Shown here piece by piece: positions 1-6,199 of a DNA stretch of 15,459 nucleotides. A model generated the notes under the pieces. It was not told the origin of the DNA and searched no databases. It was given only the letters and a program-made list of their open reading frames with translations. The position numbers were made by a program, and so were the translations under genes. The stretch's first letter is position 1, and every line of letters starts with the position of its first letter. Source of the DNA: CAXBMB01 sp963976695 (GTDB lineage Bacteria; Pseudomonadota; Alphaproteobacteria; Kiloniellales; DSM-21159); assembly GCA_963976695.1 (NCBI GenBank), contig CAXBMB010000082.1:1-15459 (forward strand). Direction: 5' to 3'.

Positions 1-19
1 AGCCGGGGCGGCCCCATTC

Positions 20-35
20 GGCCCCAGCCGGGGCC
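20..35. other. GC stem-loop upstream of the bisC-like gene
   Basis: A perfect 6-bp stem (GGCCCC/GGGGCC) closes a 4-base AGCC loop. The 9-mer AGCCGGGGC also occurs twice, at 1-9 and 26-34. The stem ends about 10 bases before the weak ribosome site of the next gene. It could be the end of an upstream transcript or structure in the leader; there is no T-run, and the window starts too close to say which. Confidence 0.35.
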
Positions 36-54
36 TGCACAGCACAGGTGAACA

Positions 55-2358
55 GTGACCGAAAACAAGCGCGCGAAGCTGACCAACAGTCACTGGGGCA
101 CCTATTGGGTGGATGTGCAGGATGGCCGGGTCACCGGACTGCGGAATTTCGAGGCGGATAACGACCCCTCGCCGATCGGTCATGGGATCGTCGACGTGCT
201 GGAAGGTCCGACGCGCATCACCGCGCCGATGGTGCGCCAAAGCTGGCTTGAGGGTGGCCCGGGAACGGCCGGCGAGCGGCGCGGCGCGGAGGCGTTTGTC
301 GAGGTCAGCTGGGACGAGGCCAATGCGTTGGTTGCCGGCGAACTGGCGCGTATCGGGCGCGAGCATGGCAATCAGGCGATTTTCGCCGGCTCTTATGGCT
401 GGGCCAGCGCGGGGCGGTTCCACCATGCGCAAAGTCAGTTGAAACGGTTTCTCAACTGCATCGGCGGCTATACCGGCGCGGCCAACACCTATAGCTATGC
501 CGCCGCTGAAGTCGTCGTTCCGCACGTGCTGGGAACCTTCACCGAACATCTGTCCAACTCGACCGGCTGGGACTCGATCGCCCAAGCCTGTGAGCTGTTC
601 GTCGCCTTCGGCGGGGTACCGGTCAAGAACGGCCAGATCGCGCCGGGCGGCACCGGCAACCATATCCAGAAAGCCGGGCTGCGGGACGCCTATCGGGCCG
701 GCGTTCGCTTCGTCAATATTTCGCCGCTGCGCTCGGACTTGATGGCCGAGGTTGAGGCGGAATGGCTCGCGCAGCGACCCTCGACCGATGTGGCGCTGAT
801 GCTGGCGTTGGCCCATGTGCTGCTGAGTGAAGGGCGGCACGACAGCGCTTTCCTCGACCGCTATACCGTTGGGTTCGACAGGTTCGCTGCCTATCTGCGC
901 GGCCAAACCGATGGCGTGGCGAAAACCGCCGACTGGGCGGCGGCGATCTGCGATATGCCCGCCGAGACGATCCGCGACCTTGCACGGCGCATGGCGACCC
1001 ACCGCACGATGATTTCGGTCTCCTGGTCGCTGACCCGCCAGGACCATGGCGAGCAACCCTATTGGGCGGGGATCGCGTTGGCGGCGATGCTGGGCCAGAT
1101 CGGCTTGCCCGGCACCGGGATCGGTTTCGGCTATGCGGCGGAAAACCCGATTGGGCTGAGCCAACGACCGATGAGCGTCGCCGCCATGCCGCAGGGACGC
1201 AACCCGATCCGCAGTTTCATTCCGGTGGCGCGGGTCACCGACATGCTGGAGAATCCCGGCGGCATCGTCGACTACAACGGCCAGCGCCTGACCTATCCCG
1301 ATATCCGAATGATCTGGTGGGCCGGCGGCAACCCCTTCCATCACCATCAGGATCTCAATCGGCTGCGCCGCGCCTGGTCGCGCCCCGATACGGTCATTGT
1401 CAATGACTGGTGCTGGAACGCGCTTGCCCTGCATGCCGACATCGTGCTGCCCTGCACCACCTCGCTGGAGCGGTCGGACATCGCGCTGACCGCCAAGGAC
1501 CCCTATCAGGTCGTCATGGAACAGGCGATCGCCCCGGTGGGCGAAGCAAAAAGCGATTACGACATCTTTCGCGGGATCGCCGCCCGGATGGGCGTGGAGC
1601 CGGCCTTCAGCGAAGGGCGCAGCCCGGAGGACTGGCAGCGCTGGCTCTACGACGTTTCGCGTCAGTCGGCGGCGCGCCACGGCGTCGAACTGCCCAGCTG
1701 GGACAACTTTCAGCGTGACGGCTGGTTCAAGGTGCCGGCGCCCGAGCGGCCAACGGTGATGATGCAGGCGTTCCGCGCCGACCCCGACGCCAATCCGCTG
1801 GCCACCCCCAGCGGCAAGATCGAGATCTGGTCGCAGACGATCGCCGACTTCGGCTACGACGATTGCCTCGGTCATCCGGCCTGGCTGGAGCCGATGGAAT
1901 GGCTGGGCAACGCGGGCGACTACCCCTTGCACATGATTTCGAACCAGCCCAGCAACAAGCTGCACTCGCAACTCGATCACGGGACGGTCAGCCAGTCCAC
2001 CCGGGTTGCCGGCCGCGAACCGGTCACCATGCACCCCACCGATGCGTCGGCGCGAAACCTGACCGAGGGCCAGATCGTCCGCATCTTCAACGGCCGCGGC
2101 GCTTGTTTGGCCGGGCTTCGCATCAGCGACGAGATTCGGCCCGGTGTGATCAAGCTGTCGACCGGCGCTTGGTATGATCCGGAAGGGCCGCTTTGCCGCA
2201 ACGGCAACCCCAATGTGCTGACACCTGACAAGGGAACTTCCCGGCTGGCCCAGGGACCGAGCGCCAATACCTGCCTGGTCGATGTGGCCGCGCAGGTTGG
2301 CCCGCTTCCCGCCGTTCAGGCCTATGACGGGCCGAAGAAACCGGCGGCGGCCAGGTGA
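55..2358 (+). CDS. bisC: BisC-type cytoplasmic molybdopterin oxidoreductase (biotin/methionine sulfoxide reductase-like)
   Basis: The 767-residue product belongs to the DMSO reductase family of Mo-bisMGD enzymes and resembles E. coli BisC (777 aa) along its whole length. Visible landmarks: HWGTYWV near the N-terminus; FAGSYGWASAG at residues 110-120, where Ser118 is in the position of the molybdenum-ligating serine of DMSO/TMAO/BisC enzymes; TDVALMLALAH near 243; the pterin-binding stretch IWWAGGNPFHHHQD near 422; HADIVLPCTTSLERSD near 463; and the C-terminal cofactor domain with SNQPSNKLHSQLDHG and REPVTMHP. There is no twin-arginine signal and no N-terminal CxxC Fe-S motif, so the enzyme should be cytoplasmic with Mo as its only redox centre. 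Known relatives reduce biotin sulfoxide and free methionine sulfoxide, with electrons supplied by soluble proteins. The start is GTG at 55, preceded by a weak CAGGTG ribosome site. Exact substrate is uncertain: S-oxide versus N-oxide cannot be settled from sequence. Confidence 0.88.
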   Translation: MTENKRAKLTNSHWGTYWVDVQDGRVTGLRNFEADNDPSPIGHGIVDVLEGPTRITAPMVRQSWLEGGPGTAGERRGAEAFVEVSWDEANALVAGELARIGREHGNQAIFAGSYGWASAGRFHHAQSQLKRFLNCIGGYTGAANTYSYAAAEVVVPHVLGTFTEHLSNSTGWDSIAQACELFVAFGGVPVKNGQIAPGGTGNHIQKAGLRDAYRAGVRFVNISPLRSDLMAEVEAEWLAQRPSTDVALMLALAHVLLSEGRHDSAFLDRYTVGFDRFAAYLRGQTDGVAKTADWAAAICDMPAETIRDLARRMATHRTMISVSWSLTRQDHGEQPYWAGIALAAMLGQIGLPGTGIGFGYAAENPIGLSQRPMSVAAMPQGRNPIRSFIPVARVTDMLENPGGIVDYNGQRLTYPDIRMIWWAGGNPFHHHQDLNRLRRAWSRPDTVIVNDWCWNALALHADIVLPCTTSLERSDIALTAKDPYQVVMEQAIAPVGEAKSDYDIFRGIAARMGVEPAFSEGRSPEDWQRWLYDVSRQSAARHGVELPSWDNFQRDGWFKVPAPERPTVMMQAFRADPDANPLATPSGKIEIWSQTIADFGYDDCLGHPAWLEPMEWLGNAGDYPLHMISNQPSNKLHSQLDHGTVSQSTRVAGREPVTMHPTDASARNLTEGQIVRIFNGRGACLAGLRISDEIRPGVIKLSTGAWYDPEGPLCRNGNPNVLTPDKGTSRLAQGPSANTCLVDVAAQVGPLPAVQAYDGPKKPAAAR

Positions 2359-2431
2359 CGCCCGGTCGTCGCTGACCGGTCCCTGTTGCCCGCCGCCACC
2401 CGGGACCATGCCGGGGGCTATTACAAAAGCG

Positions 2432-2466
2432 GCGCCTTGATCGGCGGTTGGAATCGGTCAAGGCGC
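2432..2466. repeat. 9-bp perfect inverted repeat downstream of bisC
   Basis: GCGCCTTGA (2432-2440) and TCAAGGCGC (2458-2466) form a perfect stem around a 17-base loop, about 75 bases after the bisC stop. A T-run (TTTT at 2481-2484) follows only after a GGC-repeat tract, and on the minus strand CTTTTGTAA follows the stem, so it may be a weak terminator in either direction. The rest of 2359-2575 holds no plausible gene; it has a 12-bp palindrome CCGACCGGTCGG at 2508-2519 and a short stem-loop near 2526-2543. Confidence 0.45.
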
Positions 2467-2575
2467 GGCGGCGGCGGCGGTTTTGACTTCCGCAGACGCC
2501 GGTCTGGCCGACCGGTCGGGGCGCGGGTCAGACCTGTCTGCCCCGCAGGGCGGCAGTGCGCGGCGCAAAGGTGTT

Positions 2576-2604
2576 CTTGACCGATCCCCCCGAGATCCCC
2601 ACAT
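2576..2604 (+). promoter_or_regulatory. Sigma-32 (RpoH)-type heat-shock promoter of hsp20
   Basis: The -35-like element CTTGACC (2576-2582) is followed after 14 bases by a -10-like element CCCCACAT (2597-2604). The enterobacterial sigma-32 consensus is CTTGAAA, 13-15 bases, CCCCATNT, so both elements and spacing fit well. Transcription would start near 2610, which places the whole ROSE-like leader (2611-2711) inside the 5' untranslated region. Inferred from sequence alone. Confidence 0.65.
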
Positions 2605-2610
2605 TAGCGT

Positions 2611-2714
2611 CAGGCAGCGCCTTGATGGGCTGTTGAAGAAGGAATTTGGCCGTCAGCGGCAAAGTCCTTCTGGTTTAGGATACCTTGCTCGTATTGAGAA
2701 GGATGTTGGCGATG
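2611..2714 (+). ncRNA. ROSE-like RNA thermometer in the hsp20 leader
   Basis: Three successive stem-loops lie between the predicted start site and the hsp20 start codon. Hairpin 1 (2615-2632) has 6 bp with a bulged G. Hairpin 2 (2637-2671) has a perfect 7-bp base AGAAGGA/TCCTTCT, an A.G mismatch, TTT/AAA, a bulged G, then GCCG/CGGC with loop TCAG. Hairpin 3 (2683-2702) pairs CCUU-G-CUC with GAGAAGG, burying the Shine-Dalgarno sequence, with a single bulged G at 2687. The UUGCU motif (2685-2689) paired to the ribosome site with an unpaired G is the signature of ROSE thermometers in rhizobial and ibpA heat-shock leaders. At low temperature the site should be masked; heat would melt the imperfect stem. 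Strong structural match, not verified by covariance search. Confidence 0.75.
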
Positions 2715-3155
2715 ACACGTCATTCGCTCTTTAATTCGCCTCTCCTGCTGGGCTTTGAACAGTTGGAACGCACGTTGGACCGCATCAATAAGGCCTCGGG
2801 AGACAGCTACCCTCCTTACAATGTGGAACAGACGGGCGATAACTCCCTTCGGATCACCCTGGCGGTGGCTGGATTTGCCGAAGATGAACTGCAGGTGCAG
2901 ATCGAAGACAGCCAGTTGGTCATCCGCGGGCGTCAGCAGGACGCCGACGAGGATAAAATTTTCCTTCACCGCGGCATTGCCTCCCGGCAGTTCCAGCGCA
3001 GTTTCATGCTGGCCGACGGGATCGAAGTGATGGGCGCGCGGTTGGAAATGGGATTGCTGCATGTCAATCTGGAGCGGCCGATGACCCAGGCCAATGTCCG
3101 GACCATATCGATCGACAGCAGCAAAAAGCGGGGCAAGTCGTTGACAGAAAGTTAA
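2712..3155 (+). CDS. Hsp20/alpha-crystallin small heat-shock protein (IbpA-like)
   Basis: A 147-residue ATP-independent holdase chaperone, cytosolic, expected to form oligomers that keep unfolding proteins soluble for refolding by DnaK/ClpB. The N-terminal arm (1-34, MTRHSLFNSPLLLGFEQLER) is typical of IbpA-type proteins. The alpha-crystallin domain spans about 35-130, with YPPYNVE at its start, the LAVAGFAEDEL strand-turn region, and the ARLEMGLLHVNLERP motif near 109-123 in place of the classic A-x3-n-GvL. A C-terminal I-x-I motif (ISI, 132-134) serves oligomer assembly. I place the start at ATG 2712 because GAGAAGGA (2696-2703) lies 8 bases upstream and the protein then begins exactly like homologues. 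A TTG at 2685 and an ATG at 2703 are in frame but lie in the thermometer hairpin. Predicted control is sigma-32 plus ROSE. Confidence 0.93.
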   Translation: MTRHSLFNSPLLLGFEQLERTLDRINKASGDSYPPYNVEQTGDNSLRITLAVAGFAEDELQVQIEDSQLVIRGRQQDADEDKIFLHRGIASRQFQRSFMLADGIEVMGARLEMGLLHVNLERPMTQANVRTISIDSSKKRGKSLTES

Positions 3156-3314
3156 CGCGCCATCGATTCACCATAATTGATCCGCAAGGAAAACAAAGAT
3201 AGATCCCAGATGCAGTTTGGAAAGCGGTGATTGAGAAAGGTCCCGTAAACCTATTTGTGGTATCTGTTGGCTGTCAAAAAGCGTCTGCAATGGCTGGCAG
3301 GCCTGGAGGTTCTA

Positions 3315-3536
3315 ATGATGAATGAACGCTTGCTCTACTTAGCGCAACAGAATGAAGCTGATTTGCTCACCTTCGGGCTGGAAAATCTTGCTTATCTGCG
3401 GCCCGTGGAAGTTGAAGATGGCAACATGGTTGGCATCTACGCGGCCGATGGCACCCAAATGGCGGTTATGGCCAGCCGTGATGAAGCCATCGCGACAATT
3501 CGGCAATACGAAATGACCCCGATGTCCGTTCACTAG
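3315..3536 (+). CDS. DUF1150 family small protein
   Basis: A 73-residue protein of the alphaproteobacterial DUF1150 family, recognised by the central LENLAYLRPVE segment (22-32), the IYAADGTQMAV core (41-51), ASRDEAIATIRQ (53-64) and the final PMSVH. Function is unknown; the gene is often found next to hsp20 in alphaproteobacteria, so a link to proteostasis is a guess from context only. It has no membrane segment, signal peptide or cysteine. GGAGG at 3305-3309 serves either ATG 3315 (5-base spacer) or ATG 3318 (8-base spacer); I cannot decide between them. It lies 159 bases after hsp20; that gap shows no strong terminator or promoter, so co-transcription with hsp20 is possible. Confidence 0.82.
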   Translation: MMNERLLYLAQQNEADLLTFGLENLAYLRPVEVEDGNMVGIYAADGTQMAVMASRDEAIATIRQYEMTPMSVH

Positions 3537-3552
3537 GATGTCCGTTCATTAG
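3521..3552 (+). repeat. 16-bp tandem duplication across the DUF1150 stop codon
   Basis: GATGTCCGTTCACTAG (3521-3536) is immediately followed by GATGTCCGTTCATTAG (3537-3552), 15 of 16 identical. The first copy encodes the last residues M-S-V-H and the TAG stop; the second repeats the same codons and stop untranslated. This looks like a recent slippage duplication. Confidence 0.8.
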
Positions 3553-3566
3553 AGGGTGATCGACGG

Positions 3567-3586
3567 AAAAAGCAGCGCGCGGCGCT
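3567..3586 (-). terminator. Weak candidate terminator for the nar operon (minus strand)
   Basis: Read on the minus strand, the stem AGCGC-CGC-GCGCT (3586-3574) is followed by GC and then TTTTT (3571-3567). The stem is only 5 bp but all GC-rich, and it has the only proper T-run after a hairpin on this strand downstream of the PPIase gene. It lies about 360 bases beyond that stop codon. Confidence 0.35.
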
Positions 3587-3772
3587 TGGGTTAATCCCTT
3601 GGCCGGCCGAGTGGCGCAGTGGCCGATCCCCGCGGGGTGGGTGCCAAGCCGCGCCATCGAGAGCTTGACGGAGGGCTTGCCGCCCGATCTGTCGCGGACC
3701 CCGCTGGTCCAACTGTCAGGTGGGCCCAACTGTCGCGGCGGCGGGTTTTGCCCGGCGTCGGACTGCGACGGT

Positions 3773-3809
3773 GCCTGCGCCGCACCGCCAGCCTTGACCG
3801 CAGGCTTTT
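3773..3809 (+). terminator. Candidate terminator for the hsp20-DUF1150 transcript
   Basis: GCCTGCG (3773-3779) pairs perfectly with CGCAGGC (3799-3805), directly followed by TTTT (3806-3809) and then an AT-rich stretch. The 19-base loop is long and the site lies about 240 bases past the DUF1150 stop, so confidence is moderate to low. Confidence 0.4.
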
Positions 3810-3900
3810 CGTCAAATTATTTCCGGATTTTTTCGTCGAGCCTGGCCGCGTGGCGGCGGCTTGGCGGGCTTGTCTACCCGCCGGCGAACCCATCGGTGGC

Positions 3901-3927
3901 GATGCCCCGGCGAACCGCCGGGGCATC
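3901..3927 (-). terminator. Strong stem-loop just after the PPIase stop codon
   Basis: A perfect 11-bp stem, GATGCCCCGGC/GCCGGGGCATC, encloses a 5-base loop GAACC, 17 bases beyond the stop codon of the last nar-operon gene. Its position fits a transcript end, but no T-run follows on the minus strand (GCCACCGATG comes next), so it may act as an RNA 3'-end stabiliser or a Rho-dependent end rather than an intrinsic terminator. Confidence 0.5.
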
Positions 3928-3943
3928 TTGCGCGACCGCCGGC

Positions 3944-4756
3944 TTACTGCAGGCCGCCACCGATTTTCTTTGAAAAATCAATGCCGTCAATTTCCGCCTC
4001 CGCCACCAGGCGGTGGGTCAGCGCGTTGGCGCTTTGCGCCCACGCCAACTGCTCCAGCTGCTGCTGGATTCGCGGCCTTACCGCCTCAAAGGGCAACAGC
4101 GCGCCCTCAGCCTTGGCATCCAGGCGGATGACATGAAATCCATAACGGGTTTCCACCGGGGTTGGCAGGATTTCGCCTTCCGACATGCTTTTCATCGCCG
4201 CCTCGAATTCGGGGACGGTGTCGCCGTCGGAAATCTGCCCCAGGGAGCCGCCGTTGTCGCGCGACGGACAGTCGGAGTTTTCCTTCGCCAGTCGGGCGAA
4301 CCTTTTCGGGTCGGCGGCCAGCGCCTCCAGTATGGCCAGCGCATTCACACGCGCCTGATGGCGCGCTTCGGCATCCCCCGGCTTGGCCATAAAGAGGATA
4401 TGCGCCGGTTCGAACAGATCAGGTGATCGGAACTTCTCCGGCATCTTGTCGTAAATCGCCCGGCAGTCGGCTTCGTCGACGGCGCGCGGCTCCAATTCCT
4501 GATCCAGCAGGGCGCGGATCAGGGACTCGTCGTCGGTTTCCAGCTTCCCCTCAGCCACTTCCTGGGGATCGGCTTGCAAATTGGCGCGTTGAGCTTCCTG
4601 CAGCAACAGGGTGCGCACCGCCAGCGCCCGGGCGGCGGCCTGCCAGGCGTACCCCGGTTTGTCCACCGGGGCCGTATGGTTTTGGGCTTCGGCGATGATC
4701 GCCGCCGAAGCTATGGTTTCACCGTTTACGATCACATCATGAAACAGCGGTTTCAT
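3944..4756 (-). CDS. Parvulin-type peptidyl-prolyl cis-trans isomerase at the end of the nar operon
   Basis: A 270-residue PpiC/NifM-like protein. The parvulin rotamase domain spans about 115-215: PAHILFM (His119 in the conserved active-site position), the NSDCPSRDNGGSLGQI segment (160-175, with Cys163), VPEFEAAMKSMSEGEI, and RYGFHVIRL (His208, second conserved histidine). The N-terminal 110 residues are a helical SurA/NifM-like arm. There is no signal peptide or lipobox, so it should be cytoplasmic, unlike PrsA or SurA. GAGGAA lies 7 bases before ATG 4756, and narI ends 21 bases upstream, so it is co-transcribed. A PpiC-type gene also follows narI in Pseudomonas aeruginosa and related clusters; a role in folding NarG/NarH or NarI is inferred from context. 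No Sec or Tat export is predicted. Confidence 0.9.
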   Translation of the reverse strand: MKPLFHDVIVNGETIASAAIIAEAQNHTAPVDKPGYAWQAAARALAVRTLLLQEAQRANLQADPQEVAEGKLETDDESLIRALLDQELEPRAVDEADCRAIYDKMPEKFRSPDLFEPAHILFMAKPGDAEARHQARVNALAILEALAADPKRFARLAKENSDCPSRDNGGSLGQISDGDTVPEFEAAMKSMSEGEILPTPVETRYGFHVIRLDAKAEGALLPFEAVRPRIQQQLEQLAWAQSANALTHRLVAEAEIDGIDFSKKIGGGLQ

Positions 4757-4777
4757 CGATCATTTCCTCTTAACTTA

Positions 4778-5458
4778 TCAAGAAGCCTTGCGGGTCCGTA
4801 CGATCTGATAGCCAGGCCGCCAGAGATAACGGACCGGCGCCGAAAGCATGTGCACAAGCCGTGTGAAGGGGAAGAGAACAAAGATCGTCAAGCCGAGAAC
4901 AATATGCGCCTTGAACAGGATGTTCACGTCCTCAATATAGCTGGCCGCCTTGCTGTCAAAGGTGAAGATCCCGTTGGCCCAGGCCATCAATTCCGCCAGT
5001 TCCACGCCGTCCAGGTTCTGCAGGCTGACCGCAACCGTCATCAAACCCAACAGCAGTTGCGCCAGCAACAGCAGCAGGATCGTGGTATCCGACCATGACG
5101 AGGTGGCCCGCACCCGGGGGTCAAACAAACGACGGTGGGCCAGCATCAGGCCGCCGGTTAGGGCCAGCACGCCGGCCAAACCGCCGCCAAGAGCGGCCAT
5201 CAATTGCTTGGTGATAAGGCCGACCCCCAAGGCTTCGTACAGGGTGATCGGAAGGAGAAGGCCAAACAGATGGCCGAAAAAAATCACCAGGACGCCGACA
5301 TGAAACAGCACCGATCCCCAAATCAACTGCTTGCGCCGCAGCAATTGACTGGAGCTTGATTTCCACGTGGCCGGATCGCGTTCATAGCGCGCGATCGACC
5401 CCACCGCCAGCACCGTCAGGGCAATGTAAGGGAAAATTCCAAACAGAAATTCTTGCAT
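4778..5458 (-). CDS. narI: Respiratory nitrate reductase gamma subunit, cytochrome b
   Basis: The 226-residue membrane subunit oxidises quinol near the periplasmic side and passes electrons through two b haems to NarH. Five hydrophobic segments are seen at about 4-22, 46-70, 84-107, 124-146 and 182-202. The four haem-ligand histidines correspond to E. coli His56, His66, His187 and His205: His53 (LFHVG), His63 (FGHLFG), His185 (KAHIVLG) and His203 (RLVHML). E. coli NarI is 225 aa, so it is full-length. The ribosome site AGGAGG (5474-5469) overlaps the narJ stop codon and lies 10 bases before ATG 5458, suggesting translational coupling to narJ. Confidence 0.97.
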   Translation of the reverse strand: MQEFLFGIFPYIALTVLAVGSIARYERDPATWKSSSSQLLRRKQLIWGSVLFHVGVLVIFFGHLFGLLLPITLYEALGVGLITKQLMAALGGGLAGVLALTGGLMLAHRRLFDPRVRATSSWSDTTILLLLLAQLLLGLMTVAVSLQNLDGVELAELMAWANGIFTFDSKAASYIEDVNILFKAHIVLGLTIFVLFPFTRLVHMLSAPVRYLWRPGYQIVRTRKAS

Positions 5459-5473
5459 TTTTTTCTCGCCTCC

Positions 5474-6199
5474 TTATTTCGTCGCCCCTGCCGTTACCGG
5501 CTGGGCTTTGGGCGGGACCGTAAGGGGAAGGTTATTCATGTTGGCCAGCATGTCGCGGCTCACCGGACAGCCGGCGTTCGGGTCCGGCCCAAAGGTGACT
5601 TCCGCCTCCTCCCAGACCGTATCGAGCGCCTCCAGGTCTTCCGGATCATCGTCGCTCACGCTCAAAAGTTCCTGCACCCTTTCGCTTGAGGACTCGACCC
5701 CGGCGATCTCGGCCAGGCCGGCCAGCACGGCGGCATAGACGCTGTCGCGCCGCTGCAGGCGTTCGGCCAGGGCGGCCAGGATATGACCGGCGTCCGCCAG
5801 CATCTCGCGGGCTTCGTCGAGCGGCCGGGTGGAGAGATACTCCAACAGGATCGGCAAGTGATCCGGTAACTCAGAGCTGATCAGATCGAAACCGCCCTGC
5901 CGGTAGGTGTCCAGCAGATCAACCATGGCCGGGCCGCGATCACGGCTTTCGCCGTGAACATGCTCGAACAGGTTGAGCGACAGCGTGCGCGAGCGGTCGA
6001 ACAGCAGCACAAAGCGTTCCTGTAGATCATACAGGTCCAGCTGTTCCATATCGCCAATCAGCGGTTCCACCGCCTTGAGCGCGTTGGGCGATAGGATCGC
6101 CTCCTCGGTGAGGATCTCGCGAATCTGCCCGGCTGCGGCGGTCAACTCGTCGCTGGGGTAGCTCAGCAGGGCGGAGAGGGCCTTGAAGGTTTTGCTCAC
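5474..6199 (-). CDS. narJ: Nitrate reductase molybdenum cofactor assembly chaperone
   Basis: A 241-residue soluble chaperone of the NarJ/TorD family (E. coli NarJ is 236 aa). It binds the NarG N-terminus, permits cofactor insertion and membrane docking, and is not part of the final enzyme. Recognised by LSYPSDEL (12-19), LFDRSRTLSLNLFEHVHGES (66-85) followed by RDRGPAMVDLL, and DHLPILLEYLS. The start is GTG at 6199: GGAGG (6211-6207) lies 7 bases before, and the GTG overlaps the narH TGA in GTGA, a coupled junction. The longer reading upstream of this GTG is out-of-frame narH sequence and is not part of the protein. The C-terminal acidic linker and PDPNAGCP segment are typical. Confidence 0.96.
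   Translation of the reverse strand: MSKTFKALSALLSYPSDELTAAAGQIREILTEEAILSPNALKAVEPLIGDMEQLDLYDLQERFVLLFDRSRTLSLNLFEHVHGESRDRGPAMVDLLDTYRQGGFDLISSELPDHLPILLEYLSTRPLDEAREMLADAGHILAALAERLQRRDSVYAAVLAGLAEIAGVESSSERVQELLSVSDDDPEDLEALDTVWEEAEVTFGPDPNAGCPVSRDMLANMNNLPLTVPPKAQPVTAGATK

Larger units (their letters stand above)
3553..3943. other. Intergenic region between convergent units, no convincing gene
   Basis: About 390 bases without a gene I can support. Open frames exist on both strands but their products are low-complexity, rich in Arg, Pro, Ala and Gly, with no family resemblance and no ribosome site. The region contains several stem-loops: 3574-3586, CGGG-TTTTG-CCCG at 3742-3754, 3773-3805 followed by TTTT, 3863-3882 (GGCGGG/CCCGCC, 8-base loop) and 3901-3927. 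It also has a CCGGCGAACC direct repeat at 3881-3890 and 3907-3916. A local AT-rich patch lies at about 3806-3837. An unrecognised small RNA cannot be excluded. Confidence 0.5.

Noticed and set aside
3605..3690. tRNA-like start GCCGAGTGGCGCAGTGG
   Set aside because: It resembles a D-arm region, but there is no anticodon arm, no GTTCRA T-loop and no closing acceptor stem downstream.
3599..4131. Plus-strand open frames of 124 and 170 codons across the intergenic gap and the PPIase 3' end
   Set aside because: The products are Arg/Pro/Ala-rich with no family resemblance, no ribosome site, and overlap a clearly real gene on the opposite strand.
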